Shown here: positions 12,875 to 24,226 of the stretch, piece by piece
Position numbering within the stretch: position 1 is the first letter of the stretch
Layout of the letters: every line of letters starts with the position of its first letter
NCBI GenBank assembly: GCA_935421135.1
Contig: OW285187.1
Location: forward strand, 11,061,929 to 11,125,928
DNA from: Bugulina stolonifera
Lineage: Eukaryota > Bryozoa > Gymnolaemata > Cheilostomatida > Bugulidae
Reading direction: 5' to 3'
DNA: 64,000 nucleotides
Position numbers and translations under genes: made by a program
The notes under the pieces: model-generated
The model's input: only the letters and a program-made list of their open reading frames with translations
What the model was told of the DNA's origin: nothing
Databases searched by the model: none

Positions 12875-15024
12875 GTGTATCACCCACTGCAATATTCCCA
12901 GCTGGTGGTACAGAAAACGCCAACAACAAGTCAGTCTGTCCAACCAAAACTGACCAGCAAGAGGCGTGCTGTATTTTTACCAGAGCAACCAAGCATAAAA
13001 TCCTGGTTTAAGAGGCTTGCTAAGTACGATAAACAGAGCCGTAAGCTTAAGGAGCTGACCAAGTCTTTAACACTCCCAATTGCATGGCAGATGCTATCTT
13101 TCCAGTTGGTGGACACACTAAAATTTCGAAACTTTGTGACCGCCCTAGACCCCAGGTACGAAGTGCCTTGACAGAAAATATTTTAGCCAGACGGCTATGC
13201 CTGCTTTGTATAGTGAGGTTAAAGAAAAGGTGGTTGGGGCCATGAGAGGGGCGCTTTATTTTAGTCTGACTACAGATGCATGGAGCAGTGTTAAGACTTA
13301 CCCAAACCTCAGTGAACAGTGCACCTCATATCAAAGGAATGGAAACTAGAAACCTACTGTCTTTGGACTTTATATATGCCAGAATCCCATACAGGTCAAG
13401 CTATCGCATCTATGATTGATGCAGTACTGGAAGAGTATGGTACTCATTTCGGCAATGAGGTAAGCATCACTACCGATTCAGGAGCCAATACGGTGAAGGT
13501 TTGCTGGGAACTAACAATTCCAACAATTCCATGCTTTGGCCATATATTGCATAGTGCAATCAACAACTCACTGAAAAATAGAGAGGATATCAACGAGATG
13601 TTGGCAATGTGTCGAAATATTGTTTCGACATTCAGCCACTCCTTCAAACTAAAGTCGAAAATGAGCAGACGGCAAAAGGAGCTTAACCTCCCAACAAAGT
13701 AGCTCTTTGGTCAGGTATCTACTAGATGGGGCTCAAAGTTTATTATGATGGAGAGACTCTACGAGCAGCATGTAGTGGTCTCGCGGGTAAGCGCATTCCT
13801 AATCTAATCTGAAAAATGTTACTCTGCTTTTTTTCTCTTCCTCTACTCATTTTGGTGCCTATACCAATCTGATGACAACAAAAACAACTGCCATTGAAGA
13901 GGAGTATTGCTCCAAACTTGATCGTGGATTGTGGAATGCCTTTTTCAACAGTGGAAAAACTGGGATTTCTCAGACTTCTTGAAGAAATTGATAAGTATGA
14001 CAAAGTTAGCAGGCAAAATCTAGAATATTGCTCTTTTACAATGTACGTGATAAAAAGAGAATAGGCTAACCCTAATGAAAAGGTGTATAATATACTATGA
14101 CAACTACCCCTAGTCAAGTTATATGTAAATGTGTTTAAAAGTGAGTACCAAGAACTAGTGAAGGGTAATTTTGAAAATATGTATATAAAACCGGATACTA
14201 ATTAGAAAGTGACGGTGAAATGTTTGATAAACATTATAATATGCTGAAAATGCTACTTTTCAAAAAACTGTCACAGGAAGCAAACTTGGGAGCTGGAGCT
14301 GCCATTCCACAACCTATTGTGACCTACTGGTATTCTACACTCCGAACTCTTGATTTGATACTGAAAAAAGGCATGACGGCACTAAACGATGCGTCTCAAA
14401 GGAATGGAAGAAGGGAATGTATATTTTTGGCTAGAGAGTTTAGCCAGTTAGAAGAGTTAGTCAATATACTGGCACCATTCAGAGAAGCTACAGATATGAC
14501 ACAGGGTGACAAGGTTTGTAGATGGCATTTAAGAATGGCATCTAATCTCTAGCTATGCCATGGCATTTAGGAATTGAATCTGATCTCCAGCTATGCCATG
14601 CATACTATTTTTTGTAGAACTGTACATCTTAGTGATTTCAAATTTGTTTATTCATTTAAGGTAGCAACCATCTCATCTGTCATACTTTTTGTGCTGTTTC
14701 TGTACTAGCACACTTGCACATATGAGACGAAACATCTTTCTGTCATGACCGCAGCACTATGAAACTCGCTGATGAGTTGATTCTTAATCGATGTGGACTT
14801 GGTTGACCTGTGAATCAAGAAGCTTTAGCCTTTGAAAATGATGCATATATCGCTGCATCAACTCTAGACCAAAAGTATCAGCTACTTTGGGTAGATGTTG
14901 AAAATCAATATACCACCTGTGAATCAGGCAGCTTTAGCCTTTGAAAATGATGCATAGATCGCTGCATCAACTCTAGACCCAAAGTATCAGCTGCTTTGGG
15001 TAGATGCTGAAAATTAATATACCT
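12875..15024 (+). pseudogene. hAT-family transposase pseudogene (ZBED-like)
   Basis: A second degraded hAT transposase. Positions 12935-13160 encode the region after the BED finger, ending in FRNFVTALDPRYEVP. Positions 13200-13300 contain the first catalytic-Asp block (YFSLTTDAWSS) in another frame. Positions 13319-13702 read TDSGANTVKVCW and PCFGHILHSAINNSLK, followed by VSTRWGSKFIMMERLYEQ. Positions 14380-14520 give the later block ending LVNILAPFREATDMTQGDK. Several frameshifts and stops separate the blocks. Part of the 3' segment has been tandemly duplicated (see 14807-15024). No flanking target duplication was found. Confidence 0.8.
14807..15024 (+). repeat. Tandem direct duplication, 109-bp unit, two copies
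   Basis: The segment starting CCTGTGAATCA at 14807 is repeated from 14916 with about ten substitutions. The unit covers transposase codons reading ALAFENDAYIAASTLDQKYQ, and the second copy has a stop (TAG) where the first has TAT. The duplication therefore post-dates the loss of constraint on the hAT transposase or contributed to its inactivation. Confidence 0.85.
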
Positions 15025-15299
15025 CCCCACAGCTGACCTGGACTCATTCAAGCAAAGTTTCAAAAGTATTAACTTTCATCAATTTTATGTACATTTACCT
15101 TATAATAAAACTATCATCTCACATTATAATTACAGTATGTACTTCACTAATCAAATGACTCTATTCAGTTATAGTTACTAGGCACATATCATTACAGCGA
15201 TGGTCAACAAAACAAAACAAAATGGTTACATCTTACATGTTATGTTTCCATTATTAATAAATGTATCTTTTAGTGAACTAACAGAAGGAGAATGCCCAT

Positions 15300-17386
15300 C
15301 CAAAAGAGGAGGAGATAACAACAGCTTTTGTTACTGGCAGCTGCTGCTACAGCGGCTAAAAGTCGCAGACAGAAAAAGCAGTTTTGGTTTCAAGCCCCCA
15401 ATATCCATAAGGAGATGAGCCGAACGCCAAAGAAATATATATGTATATACATTATACTATACTAGACTGGTGCTTATAATGCTTATATCAAATACAAATG
15501 TACCTGTCAATCGCAGGGACACAGACGGTGGCTACAATGCTGTTCTGTCGGTGTACAGGAACCAGCATCCACACTTATTTACTAATTCAGTGAAAACGGG
15601 TCTACAGACGTTTGATCATTTGCGAAATTTAGTGAGAGAACATCTAGTTAAAGAGCACACAAACATGAGGACTCCCATCTCACCTGAACAGCGACTAGCT
15701 GTCACACTTGTGTTTCTAGCTGCAGGTAAGTACACTTTATGCACAGTAAAATACGTTGGGATGTAAACCTGTATAATGATTCATCAAAATTGTTTTCATG
15801 GGCTTCTTTGCATGTACACTGTTGGACGTTGCACTATGTTTTTTATCTGACACCTGCACAATTGGATGGTAATTTTTGACTGAGTGCAATTCTCAGGGGT
15901 TTAGTTTGTATTATAGTTAATGTAATGACTATACAAACTGCTTAGAAACTTGACAGTTTCATTAATTTCCTCCATATGATGTGCAGTCTCAATTGAAAGC
16001 GACCATCATCCAACAATGAACATGCAACAAGCCATGTAGGAACCTTTCCGTACAAATTCAAACTTGTGAATGCAAATTATTTTGTTGCTTACGTGATAGC
16101 ATTCGGCTAATAGCCCAATTCCTTCAAATGGGAATTTCAACGGCGAGGAGTATAATTTATAAAACATGTGAGGTAATTTGGCGAACCTTGAAGGATAACT
16201 ACATGTATGTCAAAACTCCCAGTGCACCAGCAGCAGCTTGGAGTGAAATAGAGAATGGGAATGCCTGTATATAATTATACCTTGCTACAATAAAAGTCGA
16301 GTACTGGCTTTAATCATTTTTCTGTTATTCTCATAGCACTACAGCGTTTGTAATTTTTTCCTTAAATGTATGAGCAGCTGTGGAATTTTCCACACTGCAT
16401 TGGAAGTCTTGACAGTAAGCACATCAACCTACAGGCTCCAACGAGAAGTGAATTTTTCAACTATTAAGAGGTTTTAGGTGAGGTTGCATAGTATTTTACA
16501 AAGCTATTACGTCTTAGAATTACTTAAAAATTTCTACAATATATGCACACTGTTGTTTTGAATATTGTAGTATTGTGTTGATGGCCAATACAAATTCACT
16601 TATGTTGATGTTGGAGCACCTGGAAGATTTTCTGATGGTGGAGTGTTTACACAGTGCTCATCGCGTCAAGTGGTAGCAGAGGATATGTTACACATTCCTC
16701 CTGCTACTCGAATTTCAGGTAGACTTTCTAATATAAATCTATCACAAATGAGAGTACTAGATCAACAGGTTTATCAAGCCAAAACAATGTTGACTACCTG
16801 TTTTGCTTGAATGTACAATTGTAGGTGGTGACAAGCTAATCAGGCGAATGATAGTTGGGGATGAAGCCTTTCTCCTGAAACCATGGCTGATGCGACCATT
16901 TCCTAGCAAGGTAGCCACTACAGAACAGAAAAAAAATATTCAACTATGAACTTAGCAGAGCAAGGAGGACGATAGAGAATACTTTTGGTAGTATCACTGC
17001 CAGGTAAGTTATGTAGATGTGTACCTGCCACAAATTGTACAATCTTTCTATTGAATTTATAATATATTATGAACTTTTAATACAATTTTAGATGGAGATG
17101 TCTTAGAGATAACAATTTGTGCATGTCACCTGGCCATGCTAAGAATGTTGTGTTGGCTTGCTGTGCTCTCCACAACTACATGAGAGACGAAGCACTGGCT
17201 ATCTACTGTCCACCAGGATTTGCTGATGCTATTGACACTACTGGTGAGATTATTGAAGGCCAATGGCAGCAGGTGGGTGATGGAGTAGAACTGAATGGTA
17301 ATAATAGGAGTGCTACAGCAGAAGCTGTTGTCGTAAGAGAACAATTAGTAGAGTACTTTAATGGGAACTATACCATAGCAGCTTAA
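15300..17386 (+). pseudogene. PIF/Harbinger (HARBI1-like) transposase, spliced, with frameshifts
   Basis: A DDE transposase gene readable in pieces. 15310-15420 gives an N-terminus rich in Leu/Ala/Arg. 15500-15725 contains NSVKTGLQTFDHLRNLV and ISPEQRLAVTLVFLAAG. 16115-16260 reads ISTARSIIYKTCEVIWRTL. 16380-16450 holds the first Asp ([20 protein letters not shown]), 16590-16650 the second (FTYVDVGAPGRFSDGGVF), and 16945-16990 the Glu (SRARRTIENTFG). The last exon, 17092-17386, ends in TAA after LVEYFNGNYTIAA. The pieces are joined by plausible introns such as 17004-17091. Frame breaks occur near 16467, 16575 and in the A-run at 16931-16938, so this copy is probably dead although all three catalytic acids survive. 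It lies tail to tail with the partner gene at 17639. Confidence 0.85.
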
Positions 17387-17638
17387 CTATATTAGAAGAT
17401 GTCAGTAACATATAATGACTGTGTAGTGAGCATATAATGCTTAGAAATGTTGCTCCTCAAATATGTTGCAAATTGGTTGTGCGTCTTCTGTCAAAGAATA
17501 AAGATAACTCAAATACTGTGTAGTGACTTTATTAAGACCTTACTATAAAAGATATACATGTTTAAACACTATTGTTGCTTTATATGCAATATTATGACTC
17601 TATTATGGAATAATGATGGTCATGGAAATCTACACTCT

Positions 17639-18090
17639 TTACATGTGATTCGTTTGAAAACCGTGCTTCAAAAAGCAACCCTCTAATGTTTTTTTAACAA
17701 TTTCCTTTGCAAAGTCACCTTTTATATGCCTAAGACTTCGTGCAACTTCTTCTCCAAAAAATTCGTCCTTGTCTTGTTTTTCCCCTAATGCACCGTAACG
17801 TTGCAGGGTTTGTTCCTCGAATTCTCGCATTTTCTGCTTCTGTGACTTTGATGCCACTGGCGATGGTTCTAAGGAGCAGCTCATGGCATCCCACTTGCCT
17901 ACGGGGGTTACCCTTCCACCAATCAACGAAGAGCGAATCGTCTCAATACCTCGGCTGGTTGAGCTCAAGCGTTGGCACTTTGGCAATTCGTGAGTGTCAC
18001 ATTCGTTTCAATACGCTCTCGAGTGTTTGCACCTTTATCACTTTTAACTTCAACTTGCAAATTTGTCTGCTTGAACTTGGCAACATGCTC
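17639..18090 (-). pseudogene. Probable Harbinger partner (SANT/MADF-like DNA-binding) protein, truncated
   Basis: A minus-strand open frame of 115 residues ends DEFFGEEVARSLRHIKGDFAKEIVKK and a short tail, resembling the acidic, helical C-terminus (BESS-like) of MADF/SANT proteins. PIF/Harbinger elements normally carry such a second gene whose product helps transposase reach DNA, and the convergent position next to the transposase fits. Farther upstream on the minus strand, around 18080-17990, another frame reads IYEHVAKFKQTNLQVEV, so a frameshift is likely. The remaining N-terminal part is missing because a LINE begins at about 18100. Family assignment is by context plus weak similarity. Confidence 0.5.
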
Positions 18091-18099
18091 ATAGATCTG

Positions 18100-19485
18100 G
18101 AGGGCACTGCAAGATGTCTAACGATTATCTACAAAAGCTCGTTGAACGCTGGTAGACTGCCGCAACAATGGAAAACTGCTAATGTAATACCTATTCACAA
18201 AGGAGGAAATACTGAGTTACCAAACAACTACAGACCCATATCCTTGACTAGTACACCATGCAAAATGATGGAACCCATAGTGCTACTCCACCTTAATGAG
18301 GTGCTTGATGATGTACTTCACCACCGACAACATGGTTTCAGGAGAGGGCTATCATGTCAAACACAGCTGTGTGCTACCCACCATGACTTGGCAAAAGCTG
18401 CCGATGAAGGTCACGCTACACATGCCATAGTAATGGACTTCAAAAAAGCCTTTGATAAAGTGCCACACCTAATGTTGCTCCAAAAGCTGCAAAAGATACC
18501 AGGGATAAATGGATACCTTCTGAACTGGATCCACGATTTCCTCTCTGACAGACAGCAAAGCGTAGTGCTCAGCGGAACAGGTTCGCAAACATGCCCAGTG
18601 ACATCAGGAGTACCACAGGGCTCTGTCCTCGGACCCACACTATTTCTATGCTACATTAATGATCTACCAGACTTACTATCATGCAAAGTTAGTCTCTATG
18701 CTGATGACACACTATTCTACCAAACTGTGAACACTGTTGAAGATGCCGAGAAGTTCCAAGATAACATATACGCTGTACATAATTGGTCAACAAAATGGAA
18801 AATGCCATTTAATGAAAACAAGTGCCTAGCCATAAACTTTGGCAAGGTGACACCAATCCCCCAGTACAAACTTGGCAATGCATCTCTTGAATGGACAGGT
18901 AGCACCAAATATCTCAGAGTAACTATCCCGGCAGACCTTAAGTTCGATCAACATATACAGGAGAAATGCACAAAATCACGTAAGATACTAGGAGGAATCA
19001 AGCACCTAATGTATCATGCTCCAAAAGAAGCTAAACTACTGGCCTACACGAGTCTATGCAGACCTGTACTGGAATATGCAGATGTGGTGTGGGACCCTTC
19101 AATAAAAAACAAGACCCATGACTTAGAGCTAGTCCAAAACAGTGCCATAAGGTTCATAGCCAACCTAAAAGGGCGTGCCGACAGTATATCAGAGGCAAGA
19201 GACCCGCTAGAACTCCAAACCCTGGAAGAAAGACGGAAAAACCACCGGCTAGTTCTACTCACCAGAATTCTCCAAAACGAAGAGCGGCATCGCTCCCTGT
19301 CCAGAGCATACGATGACATAGTGGACAACAAAGAATCAGTAACAGTCACAACTAGAGCAGCCTCTAAAGGAGAACCAACCTCAATATCAACCAACAAGTG
19401 TATCTACCATAGTGATAGTAGTTTCCTACCACGAACCATTCGCGATGTGCTGTATCAGATGAAAACCCTAATCAAAAATAGTTAA
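18100..19485 (+). mobile_element. 5'-truncated LINE (CR1/L2-like), reverse transcriptase ORF open to its stop
   Basis: From about 18120 one frame runs without a stop to 19485. It contains the reverse-transcriptase blocks WKTANVIPIHKGG, NYRPISLT, HGFRRGLSCQTQL, MDFKKAFDKVPH, SGVPQGSVLGP and the catalytic LYADDT, and ends with the family tail SFLPRTIRDV. The apurinic endonuclease and ORF1 are absent, the usual result of incomplete target-primed reverse transcription. The open frame extends upstream to 17740, but those codons overlap Harbinger DNA and are not LINE. One oddity is KYLRVTI where the family has KYLGV. Insertion appears to have cut the Harbinger partner gene. Confidence 0.88.
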
Positions 19486-19565
19486 ACAACTAGAGGCTTC
19501 CCTATAGATTTAAGTAAAATTGCTGGAGAAGTTCTACCTCATCTGAGGTAATATCCATATTATAT

Positions 19566-21643
19566 TTAGGGGAGAGCGGGGTAAGTTGGGACAATTTTTG
19601 GTTTTTTGGGAATAATACGGAATCTAGAGGTCATAGCATCATCATTTTTTGCATGGAGGTACTTTAATATGTTGTCTAACTATAGCCTGAAGCACACACA
19701 TTGATAAGTCAGCATAGTGCTGTAATCCATGATTTGGCAGCGTATGTCAAACGTCCCAACTTACCCCACTGACGGGGTAAGTTGGGACAGGTGTGGGGCA
19801 AGTTGGGACATCATTGAAAATATAGATTTTAGATTTAGGTTAGTCTCATTTTTTATCATGAACAGATAGAATTGAAATGTTACAATAATATTACACATAT
19901 TTAAAATTATTGCCACATGTATATCTGTCAAAAAAACATGTCTGTAAAAAACTGCTGGACCTTAATTTAGTTCAAACTCGTAGTGTTTAATTTTTTTTAT
20001 TACAAGATTGCCTAAGGAAGGTATGAAAATTGTTTTGATGTAAAAGAGAATGTTTTTGTTAAGTAAATCTTTGTTAAAATAGGAGGATGCCAGCTTGAAC
20101 ATAAAAAACCCTTAATTCGTTTGGCGCCTTATAGGTGTAGTAATTTATAATAGCTCTATTAGCTGTAATAATTTATAAAGCTCTTTTTTGACTAAGTTTC
20201 AGTCTACTTATGCATATTAGACTTCAAACTATAAAAAACTAGCGCATCGTAGGTAACCATTTTTCTAATTTTGGTACAGCAAAATTTTCTTACTTGTCAC
20301 TTAAAATAGATAGAATAGAAAACCAAAACACCAGAAATAAACCAATACTAGAAAATATAGGCAAAAATGTTGATTTTTACTACAATTATTATTAGAGTTT
20401 GATGTACAATTGAACAACTGACACTTTAGATAAAATGAAATCATTGAGCAGAAAAAAGATTGTTGAATTTTAATTCCACTTGGCAACCCAACCCAGAGTT
20501 CACGACAGCACTTATGACACAGGCGATAGTAGTCAATCCGCCTCAGCCTCATTCATGCGATGGAGTCGATTCAACCTGCGTCTTTCTCTTGATGCTAATT
20601 ACCTTTCCTGGGTTTTGGACAGTGGTAAATTAGATATTTACAGATGGAAAACCTATAACTTTGTAAATGGATTATCGATGATGTTTGATTAAACTATTCC
20701 TTGGTACTCTCACCGAAGATGGTAGTTCAACTGGGATTGGGTAACAATAAGTGTGGAGAGACAATGATTGTATATATAGCCTACTTGTCTAGTTTGAACA
20801 ACAAAGAGTGAATCCCACAAAGTTTATAACTAAATTATACCTAATAATCTATTGGATTATTAGCATGGTGCTGCCTGATGGTGTTAGTTGGTCTGGTGGG
20901 GGTTTCAAAAGGCGCATTAAACGGTGCTCGAAGTGTAGGTATGAGTAGGAAAAGGATGTAGTTTATACATTGTATTGGTGCTACAGCTGTCAGGGTCATG
21001 AGTAAAGTGAGGACAGAACAGAGATCAAAAGCTTTTATAGCAATGAGTCAGGTTTGACCTGTTTCTACAACGAGCAATATCAATACTAGCTACATGTATA
21101 TTGCCATCCCCACACAGGATTAGAGTTCTTTACCAAAGTCAAATGCTATCCAAGATTCATCAAACAACTTTTAGTTAGAGAAAAGGTGAAATTACAGTGT
21201 CATCTTGGATTTATATCATTCCACAAACATAATTTATTATTACAAATGCTGTCCCAACTTGCCCCACTTCCAGCGTCCCAACTTGCCCCACACTCCCAAT
21301 TTTTTGTAAAACACAATTTTTTATTAAGAGTTTTGACTTGAGCTAATTTTAACTTTAGTTGTTCTAACTAGATGCTATAGAGTCTCTATCTGCAAATTTT
21401 CAAAACTATGGAGTCATTCTTTCATTAAAAAAATTAGAAACTCGTCAAGAAAAAAAAATTTACTCAAACGTGCAAATATTACATTATTGCAAATTGCACA
21501 AAAAATATTCATTCAACTTTAAAAACAAAATAGTGGGTTATGTTTATTTATGTTGGTCTAACCTTTGGTCCATACCATAAAAATGCAATGGGTCTCATAA
21601 TACCCGAAACAGCCCTGTCCCAACTTACCCCGCTCTCCCCTAA
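19566..21643. mobile_element. Non-coding 2.08-kb TIR element with repeated GGGGYAAGTTGGGACA boxes
   Basis: The ends form a 26-bp perfect terminal inverted repeat beginning AGGGGAGAGCGGGG (19568 and, inverted, 21641), or 28 bp if TTA/TAA is included. The box GGGGTAAGTTGGGACA or GGGGCAAGTTGGGACA occurs at 19578-19593, 19774-19789 and 19795-19810 on plus, and inverted at 19753-19767, 21250-21265, 21275-21289 and 21616-21631. The boxes lie in terminal and subterminal clusters on both sides. No transposase is recognisable inside, so this looks like a non-autonomous element whose boxes would be transposase-binding sites. Flanking TAT trinucleotides could be the target duplication, but the superfamily is not clear. 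Confidence 0.85.
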
Positions 21644-22030
21644 TATGTAGGGTTTCTAACCCATTTTTACAAAATGACAATTTTATCATTTTTTTTACAT
21701 GGATGGATAGAGTAACTTCTCAGCATCATTCTAATATATAATTTATGTATCTGCTATCAAAAGTTTCCAAGTTATAAGGATTTAAAGAAGAGCTGTATTG
21801 CCTGCCCAGAGGTGGGGAAAACCGTACTTGGCTTAGTGTTGACAATAATTCCTACGGCGTCATGTCATGCGGTATGTTATTTACTAAGAGCTACTATACT
21901 TGCCAGATATTGGCTACTTAGCAGTGCAGCAGAGCCATAATGCCAAGTAATGTACATGTACTTCACTACTAACTTGTATAATATATTGTACATAATATAG
22001 TAGTTTCATACCAGCCTACCAGTGCATAGT

Positions 22031-22100
22031 GATGCAGCCTACTAGTAATAGTAATGCAGCCTACTAGTAATAGTAATGCAGCCTACTAATGATAATAATA
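22031..22100. repeat. Minisatellite, 22-bp unit, about three copies
   Basis: The unit GCAGCCTACTAGTAATAGTAAT is repeated nearly perfectly; the third copy diverges. It is intergenic and has no coding potential. Confidence 0.8.
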
Positions 22101-22826
22101 CACCCCAACACAGAAACAATTATATGGGGAATTAGGTATTACAAGATCAAGACTCATAGAATTGAACTTGTACTTTCATGTTTTAGAACACAAACAGAGC
22201 AAATACATGAAGAGAGCGAGAGACACACGCAATGTAGATAATGGCTGGCAAAGTACACCATTACCCTTTAGCCAGCTGGCTTACATTTAGAACAGAAGAC
22301 AGAAAAGAAATGCGATTAATTAGTCAAACAATTGAAATCGTATTATACCTTATGATCTGTATAAAATATATATGTTTTTCATGCTTGCTACATAGTCATA
22401 CATGTCACTATCGGCTTTGACCAGGAGGCAAACATTCTGACATAAAATGCTGCATCACCAGAACACAATAATCCTAATATCATATTATATATTCTATGCT
22501 GTACTATGCCTAAGTGTAGTCATAAACATGTTAAATCATACATAGAACTATAGAGCTGGAGAATATTACTTTTAATTACAACTATTTCTATTACGGATCT
22601 AAATTATCATACATGTATATGCAATTATTATTATTATATTATATACATTTACATGTATATACTCAATACTGTGAGGTAGGACTGTTCCCTAATATGTAAT
22701 GTTAGATGTGTGTTACTTAAATATTCAAGAGTTCAAATGTAGAATCCAATCTAAACAAGGATCAAGAACATAAATAACATTGTCATGCAGCTCATTATAT
22801 AATATTGCATGTAAAACACTTTCATA

Positions 22827-23015
22827 ATGCAATACTTGTTAGAATCAGTGTACAAGTAGAACAAAATATGATCTAATAGCTTGCAACTAAGCATGTGAGA
22901 AGATAACTCTATGCAATACTTGCTAGAATCAGTGTAGTACAAGTAAAACATAGTATGCATGTACATGTATTATGATACATTGCAGTTTACAACTAAGCAT
23001 AATATGAGAAGATAA
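22827..23015. repeat. Tandem duplication, unit about 84-100 bp, two copies
   Basis: The segment starting ATGCAATACTTG at 22827 recurs at 22911. Both copies contain AGAATCAGTGTA and end with AGAAGATAACTCTAT. The second copy is longer because of an AT-rich insertion around 22950-22985. Confidence 0.8.
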
Positions 23016-23423
23016 CTCTATCCAAGAAATCACGTGTGCTCGCTGCTGATTGGCTATATTGTCCAACGCGGCCATTTCATTGGATACAAAAATAAAAATG
23101 GTTGAGAATGATTTTTCATACAGCTTGGTTTTAATCTTTTTATTTTGAAAGATTTAAAAGCCATCCACTACAATAGAGTATATAATATAGGTAATTAGAT
23201 ATTTTTGCACATGATTAGATGTAAATCACTTGCGCTAACTGCTGAACTGAACGGACGTGTTTTTCGAGCGATCCCGCCTTACTGATATCCTATTGAAATT
23301 TCATTTGTCTGTCACTTCTTTTACTTTACTAACGTTACTTTTCTCTTACTAACAGTTACAATTACAAAAATAATTAACAACTAAACCAACAATTACAAGG
23401 ACATTATTTTAATAGCAACTGCT

Positions 23424-24211
23424 ATGGCTAGTCGAAAGGGCAGCTCTACTAACTCTATGACTACGTCTACTGGTGACTGTTCTGTTGACAAATGTGGTGG
23501 TTGCAAGAAAATCATTCGGGGGGACAGTATTCAGTGTGACATTTGTAAGTTTTGGTATGAGACAAAGTGCTCTGGAGCTGATTCAACAGCTATTAATTTT
23601 CTTTTGTCAAGTTCGGGAAAGAACAATACTATTCACTGGTTTTGTCCAAGCTGTGAGAGCAGCAATAAAAAAGTTTTTGAACAGCTAACTCTTATTGAGC
23701 ATAGGTTCAATAATCTAGAAGCAGAGTTGAGTGAGCTTAAAACTATGGTTCTCAACATCTCTAATAAAGCAGAAAAAATATTTGATGCAAATATCGACAC
23801 AGCTACCCCTTCTCCTCAAACATTAGTAAATGAGGTTGCAACAGAGTTAAGAGAGAGAGAGAAGCGAGCTTTAAATATCGTTTTCTCTGGGGATGTAACC
23901 AGAAGTAAAGTGGATGAGTTTTTAGATGCCACTGGAGGCGAGGCACCATCTAACATAAACGAAATAGAAACTAAAAATAAAAAAAGTTATTTGTAGTGAC
24001 ACTGAGAACAGAAAAACAGAAATGGAATGTAATAGGCAAGGCGAAAAGGGTTAGCCAGTCAAAACCTGGTCTGAGTAACATCTATGCCAACCCTGACTTG
24101 ACCAGAACAGAACGTCAAAAGCAATATGAACTTAGACAGGAGGTGAGAAGAAGGCGGGGCCTAGGTGAAAATGTTAAAATCAGCAAAGGAGTAATTGTTG
24201 AAAATGAATAG
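23424..24211 (+). pseudogene. LINE ORF1 with PHD-like finger, broken by one frameshift
   Basis: ORF1 of the LINE whose ORF2 follows 15 bp downstream. Residues about 18-70 form a PHD-like zinc finger (CGGCKKIIRG, QCDICKFWYETKCSG, WFCPSC), as in CR1-type ORF1 proteins that bind the element RNA. A helical, Glu-rich region follows. The frame ends at 23994-23996, but the next frame continues directly with the conserved LFVVTLRTEKQKW and the basic C-terminus. A single-base change in the A-rich run at about 23975-23983 has split it. The ligand normally His in PHD fingers is Glu here (WYETKC), which should weaken the second zinc site. Confidence 0.85.
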
Positions 24212-24226
24212 GAAATAGAAAGGTAT

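Larger units (their letters stand above)
21644..23423. other. Intergenic DNA with short tandem repeats; 3' part may be LINE 5' UTR
   Basis: No gene was recognised. The stretch contains the two tandem repeats listed separately. The segment about 23230-23423, directly before LINE ORF1, is less AT-rich and likely represents the LINE 5' UTR, although its start could not be fixed. Confidence 0.4.

Noticed and set aside
17740..18090. N-terminal 117 residues of the 581-residue plus-strand frame ending at 19485
   Set aside because: The LINE homology starts at about 18120; the earlier codons are antisense to the Harbinger partner gene and are open by chance.
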